In this document: positions 1 to 9,604 of the stretch, in pieces
How the letters are laid out: each line of letters starts with the position of its first letter
Numbering within the stretch: position 1 is the first letter of the stretch
Assembly (NCBI GenBank): GCA_020635115.1
Contig: JACKAK010000005.1
Span: forward strand, 248,001 to 312,000
Source: Halobacteriovoraceae bacterium
GTDB lineage: Bacteria; Bdellovibrionota; Bacteriovoracia; Bacteriovoracales; Bacteriovoracaceae
DNA: 64,000 nt
Reading direction: 5' to 3'
The notes under the pieces: generated by a model
Told to the model about the DNA's origin: nothing
Databases searched by the model: none
What the model saw: the letters and a program-made list of their open reading frames with translations, nothing else
Translations under genes and position numbers: made by a program

Positions 1-2
1 GT

Positions 3-698
3 GCCACAAGGCCAGATAAACTTATTGAGGGAATTTTCAAAGAAACAACCCGTTCTGCCATTGAGCCAGTGGCCGCCAATTATGTTTCAAGCACTTTTGG
101 AGGTCGATCACTGGGTCAGATTTATGAACCTAAAAACAACCAGATTGCAGCAGGAAAAGATATATCTAATCCACAACAAAAAATAGTCTACCAAGATCAA
201 ATTTCAATTGACCCTATATTTTCTCCAGACAAGTTTAACTGCTGTGTGGAATTAGGAAAAACTACAAGTGACCCTGATAAGTGTTGTTCTCAATACGCTA
301 TTCCAACAGAAAGTACAAATCTTTATAAGTGTATGCTTCCTACAGGAACGGACATGCATGTTTATTTTAATAAGTTTGTCTCCTCAGAAGGTACAAATGA
401 AGAAATCACTGATGGTAAATTAGAAGATGAGGATTTCATACCAGAGACTGGGGAGTTGAAAAATACAAACACTGTCAAAAATAAACTCATCTCATTAGGC
501 AGTGTTTATTGTCCAACAGGTGTAGTGCGAACTGGTGGAATTGCAGGCCCTTATCTTCCAGAGCCTACGACAACTAGTGATTTTAAAATGTGGCTATTTG
601 CCGATAGTCAATATGATTATGATGATAAAAATGAGTTTGGAGCGGCCAATTATGATATCGGTTTCAAATGGAATCATCATTACTATTGTGGCCAATAA
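3..698 (+). CDS. C-terminal part of a Cys-containing protein (5' end outside window)
   Basis: The reading frame is open from base 3 to the stop at 696-698, so the protein starts upstream of the window. A GTG at 69 is an internal codon, not a convincing start. The visible part has paired cysteines (CC near the middle, a second CC about 15 residues on) and several single cysteines, ending in HHYYCGQ. This suggests an exported, disulphide-bonded protein. No family was recognised. A secreted protein follows 25 bases downstream on the same strand, so the two may be co-transcribed. Confidence 0.6.
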   Translation, partial: ATRPDKLIEGIFKETTRSAIEPVAANYVSSTFGGRSLGQIYEPKNNQIAAGKDISNPQQKIVYQDQISIDPIFSPDKFNCCVELGKTTSDPDKCCSQYAIPTESTNLYKCMLPTGTDMHVYFNKFVSSEGTNEEITDGKLEDEDFIPETGELKNTNTVKNKLISLGSVYCPTGVVRTGGIAGPYLPEPTTTSDFKMWLFADSQYDYDDKNEFGAANYDIGFKWNHHYYCGQ

Positions 699-723
699 GA
701 AAATTAAATTTTAAAATAAATTC

Positions 724-1437
724 ATGAAGAAACTGATCATATTCATTTTTTTATTAAATTCTAAAACACTTTTTTCACAAGCTGTTCCTACAGAGGCCCT
801 ACCAGGTTGCCCACTATTTTCATTTTGTAATGAAAAAGCAGGTCAAATCAATCAATCTTGGGATGATGAAATTCAGGCAATAGATCAACTTAAGCTTAAA
901 GATATCTCAAGAATTTCCCGTATCAGAGATAAGGTTTTAAAATGGGGTTTCCCCTTTGAAACCTGGTCAAAAGATATCGTACCCGATCAAATTTCATGGA
1001 CATCACACTGTATCAATCACAAAAATAAAAAGGCCTTCACAAACCTAACCTTTCTCAAGAACATAAATCAATTACCTGAAGGTGTTTTTCTAGATCGAAT
1101 GCTTTTGCTCAATGGAGATAAAATCAATCATTATTACAGGCCTCGTGATGAATTTCCAGTTTATTTCGATAAAAACGGGCCGTATTATATTAAAGAATAT
1201 AATGGAATTTACTTATATTACCTTTTAGAAAAAAGTGGAAATATTAAAATTGTTCCACCTCCCTATAAGGAAAGAATTAAATCACAAAAAGTCATTTGCC
1301 CAAATGTGCTCATCGAAAATGCAAAAAAAGATGCATTCTTAACCTACTTTTATAGAATTACTTCTTGTCGAAAAATATGGAACTACTCTACTCAAACCTA
1401 CCATACCATTTTGCTCGGCCAACGTTGTTATAATTAG
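724..1437 (+). CDS. Secreted hypothetical protein
   Basis: The 237-residue protein begins with a short Sec-type signal peptide (MKKLIIFIFLLNSKTLFSQA), probably cut near residue 19-20. The mature part is charged and aromatic with six or more cysteines, two of them at the very C-terminus region, as expected for an exported disulphide-bonded protein. No known domain was recognised. It lies between the preceding Cys-containing protein and a lipoprotein gene on the same strand, with short gaps, suggesting a small unit of envelope proteins. Confidence 0.6.
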   Translation: MKKLIIFIFLLNSKTLFSQAVPTEALPGCPLFSFCNEKAGQINQSWDDEIQAIDQLKLKDISRISRIRDKVLKWGFPFETWSKDIVPDQISWTSHCINHKNKKAFTNLTFLKNINQLPEGVFLDRMLLLNGDKINHYYRPRDEFPVYFDKNGPYYIKEYNGIYLYYLLEKSGNIKIVPPPYKERIKSQKVICPNVLIENAKKDAFLTYFYRITSCRKIWNYSTQTYHTILLGQRCYN

Positions 1438-1503
1438 AACTCTGTTGAGTCCACTTTAAAGTTGAAAAAGATTACACCGATAAGAGAAAGGCAAGGAGCG
1501 CTT

Positions 1504-2334
1504 ATGTCTAGATGTATAAAAATATCTTTTCTATTCTTTTTATCAAGCTGTGCTAGCAACTATATGCCTGAGAGTTTTGCTGAAAAGTTGGCCAGGCTAG
1601 AAGTTAATATGGCCAATACAAATCGAGTTCCTCAATTTTCAGTGACTAAGGACCAAAATTCAAATATTGCCAAGAGGACTATTGCATCTGTAGATAAAAA
1701 TACAAGTAACGAATACTCAAATAGAACTTTATATTTTTTAACTCTTTTAGATCAATATCAGCAATTAGGTGCTTACTCTCAACAAAACATCGCTGAAATT
1801 CGACATTGTCCAAATTTTCATACATTTTACTATAATAAAAAAAATATCATTCAGCCTAAACAATCAATAGATTTTGAAAAAATTGTTACTCAATCTGATT
1901 ATGAAAATCGTCCTATTTACAACCTTCCACTCTCCCAACAAGAGAGCTTTCCAACAGTTAAGGACATCATTAGCAGAAAAGAACTGTCCAAAGAAGAAAA
2001 AGTTTCAACTCTCAAAAAAGGAATTGAAATACATATTAGTAAAGTTCACAGTGAGTTAAATGAACTTTGTGAGCATGGAAATAGTATTAATTACTATATA
2101 TTCGAAAACTTAGTTGCACATCACCAAACAGGTGAAGTTATAAATAATCATGATGGGATGAATATACTGTTAAAAACTACATTAGTTTCTAACATGGCCC
2201 TATTGAAATCACTGAGAAACTCTTCAACTTCTAGATCTCCAGCATCCGCCATTGCAGAAAATTCTTTTGAGTCTGCAACTCTAGAGCGCCTTAAAGCTGA
2301 GTGGGCCAATAGCTATATTCAGTCGATCAAATAG
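1504..2334 (+). CDS. Predicted lipoprotein of unknown function
   Basis: An upstream in-frame TTG at 1462 is possible, but ATG 1504 is preferred: AAGGAG lies at 1493-1498, 5 bases before it, and the product then starts with a lipoprotein signal (MSRCIKISFLFFLSSCAS, lipobox LSSC). The mature 260 residues are mostly hydrophilic, with Gln- and Asn-rich stretches and helical segments, and match no family I recognise. The stop codon abuts the stop of the convergent bamB-like gene with no spacer. Confidence 0.65.
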   Translation: MSRCIKISFLFFLSSCASNYMPESFAEKLARLEVNMANTNRVPQFSVTKDQNSNIAKRTIASVDKNTSNEYSNRTLYFLTLLDQYQQLGAYSQQNIAEIRHCPNFHTFYYNKKNIIQPKQSIDFEKIVTQSDYENRPIYNLPLSQQESFPTVKDIISRKELSKEEKVSTLKKGIEIHISKVHSELNELCEHGNSINYYIFENLVAHHQTGEVINNHDGMNILLKTTLVSNMALLKSLRNSSTSRSPASAIAENSFESATLERLKAEWANSYIQSIK

Positions 2335-3465
2335 TTAATAAACGTAAAGATGATTTCGACCTGTTATATAGGCCATATGTTTTCCACTGACAGAGAATTC
2401 ACCAAAAATAGCAGATTGAGAATTACCTGGTCTTGTAATGTCTAAAATCTTCAAGTTTTCTGGTGATAAGAGGAGAACTTTATCATTCACCGTTCCAACG
2501 AGTAGATTACCTTGCCAAAAACTTAAATCTGTTACATTATTCTGACTTACTTTTTGCTCACTAATTGTTTGATAATCTTTATTCATTAAAACAACGAGTC
2601 CATCAACTGTCCCGAAATACATCTTCTCATCTTTAATTATTGGAGATCTTGAAAATTTATAAGGCAATTTTTGAATTGTTTTTCCCGTCTTTGTATCTAA
2701 AATAGTCATACTCTGACCATGCCCACCAGTGATTAAAACATTATTAAATTGAACAAGATAGGAGTCCACATCTAAAAATTTACCAACTTCGCTGATTTGC
2801 TTTTCCCATACAGGTATTCCCTCTTCAATTGAAAAAGATAAGACATATCCATCTGCAAATCCAACATATAACTTGTCTTCAATGACCACAGGTCTAGATG
2901 CTCCTTGTAATGTTGTAAGATAAGGAACTGATCTTTTGTAGGCCCAAAGAATTTTACCTGTCTCAACATCTAAACAATAAACCTTATGATTTCTCAATTG
3001 GAGAAAAAGTCTTCCCTTATATATAGTTGCATTTGATTCAATTGGTGCATCAAGGTCTACAGCATAATTGAGTTCTCCGCTAGAACGGTGACGTGAAATT
3101 AGCCTCCCCCCAATAGTTCCATATATAACAAAATCCTTATAACTGATTGGCCCGTTCGATAAATGTGACTTATCTTTTTTTTCCCAAATAATTCTTCCAT
3201 TATTTATGTCGTAGGCCCTAAAAATAGAGGTATGATCTCCCAAAAAAAGCATTCGGTCTGTCACTAGTGGAGACTGGAGGGCCACAGGGTAATTGTGTGT
3301 TTCTCCTATTAGAAATTCATTCAAATCTTTAATCCAAATAGGATTAAAATAAGAACGTTTTGAAACTGAATTTTTAGGATTATCAGGTTTAAGTTTACTA
3401 GCAATTTCTTCAACTGTTGCACATGAACAAATTAAAACCAAGCTCAGAAATAGAAGAGATTTCAT
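2335..3465 (-). CDS. bamB: BamB-like PQQ-repeat beta-propeller lipoprotein
   Basis: The 376-residue protein has a lipoprotein signal (MKSLLFLSLVLICSCAT) followed by repeated blades of the PQQ type: patterns such as AYDINNGRIIWEKK, CLDVETGKILWAYK and SFSIEEGIPVWEKQ recur about every 40-45 residues. This matches BamB, the outer-membrane lipoprotein that helps the BAM complex insert barrel proteins, although other PQQ-propeller lipoproteins look alike. The start has GAGGA six bases upstream. It follows the yfgM-like gene by 11 bases; the same pair occurs in E. coli (yfgM-bamB-der), which supports the assignment. Confidence 0.75.
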   Translation of the reverse strand: MKSLLFLSLVLICSCATVEEIASKLKPDNPKNSVSKRSYFNPIWIKDLNEFLIGETHNYPVALQSPLVTDRMLFLGDHTSIFRAYDINNGRIIWEKKDKSHLSNGPISYKDFVIYGTIGGRLISRHRSSGELNYAVDLDAPIESNATIYKGRLFLQLRNHKVYCLDVETGKILWAYKRSVPYLTTLQGASRPVVIEDKLYVGFADGYVLSFSIEEGIPVWEKQISEVGKFLDVDSYLVQFNNVLITGGHGQSMTILDTKTGKTIQKLPYKFSRSPIIKDEKMYFGTVDGLVVLMNKDYQTISEQKVSQNNVTDLSFWQGNLLVGTVNDKVLLLSPENLKILDITRPGNSQSAIFGEFSVSGKHMAYITGRNHLYVY

Positions 3466-3476
3466 TAAGTTCCTCT

Positions 3477-4157
3477 TTAGATTTTTTTAATTAAAATTTT
3501 TGCATACTTTGCTTCCTCTTCCGTAGGAAACTCTTTTAAAAGATAGTCAAGATTAAGTTTGGCCTTCTCCTTATCCCCTTTATCCAAGTAAAGTCTGCCT
3601 AAATCGAAATATCTTTTAGATTCAAGTAACTTAGTTTTTGACAAAGACATCCCCTCTAATGTGCTTATGGCCTTATCTATTTCACCGATATTTTCAAAAA
3701 GGACTGCCTTCCTTGAGTTGATTAGATAAGTTAAATAAGAATTTGAAGTCTTAAGTTTGGAAATTTTTTCTAAAATTTCAAGTGCAATTGGATATTTTTC
3801 TTTTTCCATCAATAGGTCTACTGTCTTTATTCCTGTTGCGAAAATTAAATTCGTCCCTTTAGCACTATCAAGTAATTTTAGAAACTCTTCCTTCAGTTGT
3901 TCATCTTTGATTTTTTCATCATATTTGGACAATACATCTTTTTCAAAAGTATAAACAACTTTACTAACATCATCGAAAAGATTTCTTTTACTTTCACTAT
4001 AAACGGCCAGAGCAACCAAACCTACAACGGCGGCAACGATTACACTTATAATAACGGGCTTATGTTTAGCAACAAAACTTCCTAATTCAGTTTGTTCTAA
4101 AACTTCATCAATTCCTCTATTAGGTGCGGAAACATTGCTCGTGGTTTTCGAATTCAT
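3477..4157 (-). CDS. YfgM-like membrane-anchored TPR protein
   Basis: ATG 4157 is preferred (AAGGA six bases upstream); an ATG eleven codons earlier at 4190 is the alternative. The N-terminus is cytoplasmic and hydrophilic. One membrane segment (around residues 35-52, VIISVIVAAVVGLVALAVY) leads into a helical C-terminal domain with TPR-like repeats (DLGRLYLDKGDKEKAKLNLD). This is the architecture of YfgM, an ancillary SecYEG-associated protein. It sits directly upstream of the bamB-like gene, as in E. coli. Sequence recognition is moderate and the context adds weight. Confidence 0.65.
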   Translation of the reverse strand: MNSKTTSNVSAPNRGIDEVLEQTELGSFVAKHKPVIISVIVAAVVGLVALAVYSESKRNLFDDVSKVVYTFEKDVLSKYDEKIKDEQLKEEFLKLLDSAKGTNLIFATGIKTVDLLMEKEKYPIALEILEKISKLKTSNSYLTYLINSRKAVLFENIGEIDKAISTLEGMSLSKTKLLESKRYFDLGRLYLDKGDKEKAKLNLDYLLKEFPTEEEAKYAKILIKKI

Positions 4158-4291
4158 TAACGGTCCTTTATTACACGCTTTGTCATACAAATTAATATCC
4201 TCAGTTTAGAAATCTTAAGTCAAGTTGTCAAAAACAGTTAAGTACAGGTACAATATTTTTACACAAATTTCCTAAAGACGGAGTCTAAAAT

Positions 4292-4786
4292 ATGAAGCAG
4301 TTTTTAATTATGGCCATAATCACTTTAACTTACATTATTACACCCTGCACATACGCAGATGTTGACCATACTGGAAAACTAGGTATCGGATTAACTGATC
4401 AGTTAGCTAATGGTCTAGATGGTCTATCTTTTAAAATAAGAAAGTCACGTTCGACGGCCTTTGGAGGAGTTTTGGGTCTTTCGACAAAGGAAATTGGTGG
4501 AGGAATAGGGGCCGGTTTAAAATTTTATAGATATCTCATAGAAGAGCCATATTTAAATTTTTATACTTCTGCTTTTGCAGCGTTTATTACTCGCAAAACT
4601 GCAATAGAAACTCAAACAGGGTTTCAAGTTGATATAACTTTAGGCTCAGAATTTCACTTTCCTAGTTTAGAAAGTATTGGCTTTAGTTTTGAATTTGGTG
4701 CTTCTATGAATAAACTTGATGAGTTTGTGTTTGAAACTGTTGGAAAAAGTTTTGTATCGGCAGGTATACATTTTTACGATATCTGA
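4292..4786 (+). CDS. Secreted, possibly outer-membrane, hypothetical protein
   Basis: The 164-residue product has a signal peptide (residues 1-22, cut after ADA-like sequence TYADV). The mature part is rich in Gly and alternating aromatic/small residues (GGVLGLSTKEIGGGIGAGLKF), as seen in small outer-membrane beta-barrels. GGAG lies at an ordinary distance before the start. The next gene, another barrel-like protein, begins 12 bases after its stop, so the two are probably co-transcribed. No specific family was recognised. Confidence 0.6.
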   Translation: MKQFLIMAIITLTYIITPCTYADVDHTGKLGIGLTDQLANGLDGLSFKIRKSRSTAFGGVLGLSTKEIGGGIGAGLKFYRYLIEEPYLNFYTSAFAAFITRKTAIETQTGFQVDITLGSEFHFPSLESIGFSFEFGASMNKLDEFVFETVGKSFVSAGIHFYDI

Positions 4787-4798
4787 TAAAGTGTAAAT

Positions 4799-5563
4799 AT
4801 GGTTTTAAGGATATTACTTTTTCTTTTAGTTACTGCCAGATCTTTTGCTTTGGATTTTGGCCCTACGAGTATGATCCAAGAAGATGACCTCGCTGTTGAA
4901 GGCGATATCTTTGAAGATTATAATGAGGACATTGAGTCCACTCAAATGATGGAAGATGAAAGATTTTATCGATACGGCCGTTTTTTTACTTTTAATATTT
5001 GGTTGGGTCTCACTCAATTCTATGGGAATAGAGGTTTAGCATACTCAAATGATCATCCAACTTATTGCTTATCTCTTCACCAGTTTTTGAATTTCCAAAC
5101 TCAAATTGGATTAGGGATAGAGTTTTCAAAACATCACTTTGTAAGTGATAACATTACTTCTGGTTTTCCCAGCCAAGGTGCAAAATTAGTCGACGTTAAT
5201 CTCTTGCGTTTTTTTTGGAGTTACCGTCATTATATTGATACTTCAAACTTGGGAACAGCTATCACTTATTCTAATCCTTATTTTGTTTTTAGAATAGAAT
5301 ATTGGAGATTAAGAAATAAATTTGTCGAACGCCCTGATGTTGGAGATGAAACTGGCGGTGGAATTGGAACAGGTTTAGGTGGCGGTTTAGAGTTTCCAAT
5401 AAAATTAAAAGAATCGTACTTGGGCCTAGAAATCCTTTATCATATTGCCAATCTCCCTGATAAGGATACAACTAAATACAGGCCAATTGATAACAATGGT
5501 GGATATGAAGACTTTAGAGGAAACGCAATAACGATGAAGATGGCCTATGTGTTTAATTGGTAA
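4799..5563 (+). CDS. Putative outer-membrane barrel-like protein
   Basis: The 254-residue product has an N-terminal signal peptide (ending near SFALD), an acidic stretch (residues 25-50, many Asp/Glu), then beta-rich sequence with aromatic girdles (FFWSYRHYID, YFVFRIEYWRLRNKF) and a glycine-rich turn (GGGIGTGLGGGLEF). It ends with an aromatic residue pair (YVFNW), typical of the C-terminal strand of outer-membrane barrels. Its last 11 bases overlap the 3' end of the convergent metallophosphoesterase gene. Function unknown. Confidence 0.6.
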   Translation: MVLRILLFLLVTARSFALDFGPTSMIQEDDLAVEGDIFEDYNEDIESTQMMEDERFYRYGRFFTFNIWLGLTQFYGNRGLAYSNDHPTYCLSLHQFLNFQTQIGLGIEFSKHHFVSDNITSGFPSQGAKLVDVNLLRFFWSYRHYIDTSNLGTAITYSNPYFVFRIEYWRLRNKFVERPDVGDETGGGIGTGLGGGLEFPIKLKESYLGLEILYHIANLPDKDTTKYRPIDNNGGYEDFRGNAITMKMAYVFNW

Positions 5564-6875
5564 TCGGCAATCCACTTGAATTTGGTTTGGTGTATATTTG
5601 AGTTAATAATCTTTTAACCTTTTTAAAACTTTGACCTTGTGAAAATCCATATTTATCAATAATTGTATAGCCGTTTTCATTTACCGTATAAATGGAAAAC
5701 CCATATTTTTTGAAATGTCCTAGAAACAGTTTATTTTTGTCACCCTCCCCATAAACACGTATAGGATATTTTTTCAAGTCTATTTGTGACAAATTGGCAC
5801 CTCCAGCTCCGTCAATAATAAGATCATGTGGGAAAGCACCAAAGCGAGCAATAATTCCTTGCTCATGAGTGTGCCCGGCCAGAACAAAATTAATCTTATG
5901 TTTATAGATTATAGGATCAATGATTCTTGAAATACTAGGAACATCTCCATTAAGAGAATAATCTTCCGTATGTTTACCTAAAATTGTGGGAGGATGATGA
6001 ACAATAAGAAAATTTTGAGTTAATTCATTTGATTGGGAGAAATATTGATCTAAAAATTTCATTTGATCTTCATGATAATCTTGGATGTAGTCTTCCTCTC
6101 TATTGTACATAGTCGTATTTATACCTGCTATTTTGATCCACTTTGGTAATTTAGGCACCCCCCAATGTCCGTTTAAGCACAGATATTGTTTATTGAGTAA
6201 CATCATATCTATCATGGCCTGCTGGCCTTGAATTCTTCTTGTTGGATCTGTTTCATGATTTCCAGGCCAAACGTAGAAGGGAATGTTATTGCCTAAAATT
6301 TTAGGATAGACTTCGATGAAGCTTTTTCTAAATTCTTCAGGAGTTATATGAACTGGAGGGCGAATAGCACTTTGAAATTTAGGGTCATAAGTAAAATCTC
6401 CGGGAACGATCACGAAATCAATTCCTGGGTAAACGCCATTTTTGTAAATTTTGAAGACCTCATTTAATGCTTTAGCAACTTGGATTTGATTATATGGGTT
6501 TCTCTGACCGTATCCAATATCACCAAGGACGGCAAAACGAATCTGTTTTGCCTGTCTTAAATCTGGGAAACGTCCTGCAAAATTGCCGATTGGTTTGGAG
6601 AAATACTCTTGTTTCATGAGATCTTTGTAGAGTTCCAATTGATTCACACTGACAGGGAGTTTTTTAATAATTTTATCAGTATCTAAAATGATTTCATTTT
6701 TGATAAATGCTTGAGCAATATTTCGTGTTTCATTAATTTTGCCAAAATGGAAAGGTCGAAAGAGGAGATCTTGGCATAATTTTTTACTTTTAGGAACGAT
6801 TTCTTCATTTTTTGACAACGCAAAATTTAGACAAACAAATTGCGCAATAAAAAATGACAAATAATTTTTAATCAT
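5553..6875 (-). CDS. Secreted calcineurin-like metallophosphoesterase
   Basis: ATG 6875 is chosen over an in-frame TTG at 6890; neither has a clear ribosome site. After a signal peptide-like segment (MIKNYLSFFIAQFVCLNFALS) the metallophosphoesterase motifs occur in order: GDIGYG (metal Asp), VPGDFTYDP, WPGNHETDP, VHHPPTI and AGHTHEQG. All metal-binding residues expected for this fold are present, so the protein should hydrolyse a phosphoester in the periplasm or outside the cell. The substrate cannot be told; purple acid phosphatase-like or nucleotidase roles are possible. The 440-residue length is larger than the bare fold, the extra being at both ends. Confidence 0.75.
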   Translation of the reverse strand: MIKNYLSFFIAQFVCLNFALSKNEEIVPKSKKLCQDLLFRPFHFGKINETRNIAQAFIKNEIILDTDKIIKKLPVSVNQLELYKDLMKQEYFSKPIGNFAGRFPDLRQAKQIRFAVLGDIGYGQRNPYNQIQVAKALNEVFKIYKNGVYPGIDFVIVPGDFTYDPKFQSAIRPPVHITPEEFRKSFIEVYPKILGNNIPFYVWPGNHETDPTRRIQGQQAMIDMMLLNKQYLCLNGHWGVPKLPKWIKIAGINTTMYNREEDYIQDYHEDQMKFLDQYFSQSNELTQNFLIVHHPPTILGKHTEDYSLNGDVPSISRIIDPIIYKHKINFVLAGHTHEQGIIARFGAFPHDLIIDGAGGANLSQIDLKKYPIRVYGEGDKNKLFLGHFKKYGFSIYTVNENGYTIIDKYGFSQGQSFKKVKRLLTQIYTKPNSSGLPITN

Positions 6876-7071
6876 AGTTTTTAATAGCAAATACTTTATA
6901 TTTTGGTCAAAAGAAAAAAATAATTATTATTGATGGTATTTCTGTAAGACGGCCATATCATATATGAAATATAAATCAAAACCACTGTGATTAAATTGAA
7001 TTAGCCCCTAATATCAGTACATTAGTAACTCCAAAGATGGAAATTTTCAAAGAAAATAACAGAGGATATAG

Positions 7072-7731
7072 ATGGATATTAAGTATCAATATAGAAAAAT
7101 CTCCGATGATGAAAATTTCGTAAGAAGCATTCAATCATATTTACAGGCATGGTGCTTGAATTATTACGAATCTAGTCAACACGATTTTCTCCTCTGCCAA
7201 ACTATGTCCTTTCTAAAAGGCAAGGAAACGTTAATTTTACCTAAAGAAAAAATCGAATATTTTAAAAGGTGGAACAAGAAATATAAAAGACTCGTCTCTA
7301 AATGGCCATTTGAGCAAGTTATTTTCTTATATGGGAAATGGAATAATAGCGGAATAGGACTCAAACATGATAAAATCCTATACATCTATATAGGAATTGA
7401 AATTGAGTCGATTCATTTACTTTTGGATAGACTCTTTCATTATTATCAAAAGGAATTATTAAAGTTTCTACTGGCCCCTTTTTTTTTAAAATTTATTCAT
7501 AATAATATAAACGTCCTTGATTTTTTTATTCAAACAGTCAACTATTTGACTGAAAGAGATTTTACAAAGCAAAATACGGCCAACAATAGTATAAAATCGT
7601 TTTGTAGATATTTAGAATCTTCATCTTTCGATAGAAATAAATTACCGATCTTTATTAAAGGACATTTAAGTCATTTTCAAAACGAATATCAAGCTTCTCA
7701 AAATTTGATGCGTTTTTATGCTGAATCATAA
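7072..7731 (+). CDS. Hypothetical cytoplasmic protein
   Basis: The 219-residue protein starts at an ATG with GAGGA five bases upstream. It has no signal peptide and no motif I recognise. It is rich in Lys, Phe, Tyr and Ile, with a hydrophobic helical stretch near residues 120-145 (ELLKFLLAPFFLKFIHNN). It heads a run of three same-strand genes with gaps of 24 and 1 bases, none with a known family, suggesting a small accessory operon. Confidence 0.55.
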   Translation: MDIKYQYRKISDDENFVRSIQSYLQAWCLNYYESSQHDFLLCQTMSFLKGKETLILPKEKIEYFKRWNKKYKRLVSKWPFEQVIFLYGKWNNSGIGLKHDKILYIYIGIEIESIHLLLDRLFHYYQKELLKFLLAPFFLKFIHNNINVLDFFIQTVNYLTERDFTKQNTANNSIKSFCRYLESSSFDRNKLPIFIKGHLSHFQNEYQASQNLMRFYAES

Positions 7732-7755
7732 TTAAAACTCTACTACAATGAATAT

Positions 7756-9036
7756 ATGATTGAATTTTTAGTAATTTTATTTATTTTAACTCTTATTTAT
7801 TCCTTTTTATTATTTCATCTATGTAAGAAAAAAATGATCTTATCAAAAAAAATGGTCTTCTTCTCATTACCATTTATATTTTTGAGTGCTTTTATTTTAA
7901 CATGGCCAAGCTTTTACATTATTTTTCATCATTATAAAAAAACAAACACAAATACTTCTTCTGGTATGCTTAAATTTTATGAAAAATATAATGACTATGT
8001 CATACGGGCAAATCATTTTGATAATACTGCCAAGGATGAATTTAAAGAATTAAACAATCTATTAAAAAATTTTTCGAATAATCATTTTGTTGAAATATTT
8101 CCTCACAATATTTTTTATATATTAAGTGAAAAGTACAATCGAGTAGAAATAGACTATAATATAAAAAAGAAACTACCTGGGCTTAAGAATGATATTTTGG
8201 AAATTGAAAATTACATAGAGCAAAATTCCGTTAAGCTTAGCTACTATTTGAATGATAAATATAATTATGTCTGTTTAAATGACAAAGATAGTTCTTGTGA
8301 TCGAATATTGATTGATTCTTATTTTAAATTTTTAATGGTAAAACATTTCTATTATTTCAAACAAAGAAATGAGTCAAAAATATCTAAAACATTGAATGAG
8401 ATTCATTCACTTTTTAAAGTCTCATTTCCCTATATGCATTCACTTTTAGGTAAAGCTCAAATTCAGTTTATAAGAAAAACTTGGATAAATTACCTCTTTT
8501 ATATTGTTCAAAATTTTGAAAACATTTCTCAGTACAAAGAAATTGCAAATGAGTTTGAAAAACTCATTCCAAATGATTCAATCATTGAGGCGATAGAGTT
8601 GGAAGGATTGAAATTTGATTTTTCTAGGAAACAAACATTTTCTGGCCTCGAAAACATAATATCAACCCTTCATATTCAAGGAGAGCTCAACATTCTTGAT
8701 CATTTTTTCTACACGTATATGAAGAGTACAGGTGTTCTCTATTATATGTACAACTATAATAAGCTAAGTGAAGATAACTTCCTGATTATATCTGATTATT
8801 TATCCCAAATTAGAGAATTTGAAAAAAAACCAACTGAAAGTTTCATCTATAAAGATAATATAGACCCTACAATCTTTGTATCTGAAGATATTTTTAGTAT
8901 AAAAAATTCTTTCAATATTTTATTCTTTTCTGAAAGACCAAATTTTGATTATTATATTTCCAAGTTTTCTAAAGTTAAAAAAGAAGGGCAAACTATTCTT
9001 GAGATGATTAACTCTCATAAAAAAACGGGCACATAA
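7756..9036 (+). CDS. Membrane-anchored hypothetical protein
   Basis: The 426-residue product has two N-terminal hydrophobic segments (residues 2-22 and about 30-55) and then a long hydrophilic, helical, Asn/Lys/Phe-rich domain, probably outside the inner membrane. No known domain was recognised. The next gene starts only one base after its stop, which implies translational coupling. The extreme use of AT-rich codons is similar to its neighbours. Confidence 0.55.
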   Translation: MIEFLVILFILTLIYSFLLFHLCKKKMILSKKMVFFSLPFIFLSAFILTWPSFYIIFHHYKKTNTNTSSGMLKFYEKYNDYVIRANHFDNTAKDEFKELNNLLKNFSNNHFVEIFPHNIFYILSEKYNRVEIDYNIKKKLPGLKNDILEIENYIEQNSVKLSYYLNDKYNYVCLNDKDSSCDRILIDSYFKFLMVKHFYYFKQRNESKISKTLNEIHSLFKVSFPYMHSLLGKAQIQFIRKTWINYLFYIVQNFENISQYKEIANEFEKLIPNDSIIEAIELEGLKFDFSRKQTFSGLENIISTLHIQGELNILDHFFYTYMKSTGVLYYMYNYNKLSEDNFLIISDYLSQIREFEKKPTESFIYKDNIDPTIFVSEDIFSIKNSFNILFFSERPNFDYYISKFSKVKKEGQTILEMINSHKKTGT

Positions 9037-9037
9037 T

Positions 9038-9604
9038 ATGGGTCTATGGAAAATATTAAGAGGGCCAAATGTATCAATATACCCTTTAAACATTGGTATA
9101 ATTCCAACCAATATTAAGAATGGATTATTATTTTCATTGGATGACAACAAAATATTGCTCGAAGTTTATACAAGCAGAAAAGAAAAATTCTTTGAATTGT
9201 TATGGAGAAATCCAATTGATGAACTGTTAAAAACTTTCAGTATCAATTATCGCAAGAATCTCTTTAAAAAAATTAAATCATTTTCTAGAGATCCTCGGAA
9301 GAAAAGATTTGAATCTGGGATTTGTTTTGAATATTTAAAAAACTCCCAGCAAATTCGAATCACTGAAATTGCTAAAGACTACCAATCTCCAACAAGTTCT
9401 CAATCCATCAATGATTTACTCAATATTAAAATGCCACTAATAGCGAAACATCTTGATTGTGATTTCATAGTATTAGAAACATTTAGCAAATACGGAAATA
9501 AATTACTCAGAATGGGTTGGGAAATTAACCCTAACATCAGACCTATCTACATACGTTTAGGTGCATGGCTAAATAGAACAAAATGTTATGCCAAGAAAAT
9601 TTAA
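9038..9604 (+). CDS. Hypothetical protein coupled to the membrane-anchored gene
   Basis: The 188-residue protein starts one base after the upstream stop (TAATATG). It has no signal peptide. The N-terminal part is beta-rich (NVSIYPLNIGIIPTNIKNG), the C-terminal part mixed; no motif was recognised. Its stop shares the four bases TTAA with the stop of the convergent gene at 9601, so the two coding regions end within each other. Confidence 0.5.
   Translation: MGLWKILRGPNVSIYPLNIGIIPTNIKNGLLFSLDDNKILLEVYTSRKEKFFELLWRNPIDELLKTFSINYRKNLFKKIKSFSRDPRKKRFESGICFEYLKNSQQIRITEIAKDYQSPTSSQSINDLLNIKMPLIAKHLDCDFIVLETFSKYGNKLLRMGWEINPNIRPIYIRLGAWLNRTKCYAKKI

Noticed and set aside
2331..2338. Zero-gap and overlapping convergent stops (also at 5553-5563, 9601-9604, 34357-34373, 63557-63560)
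   Set aside because: Striking but expected in a compact genome; no shared function follows from it.
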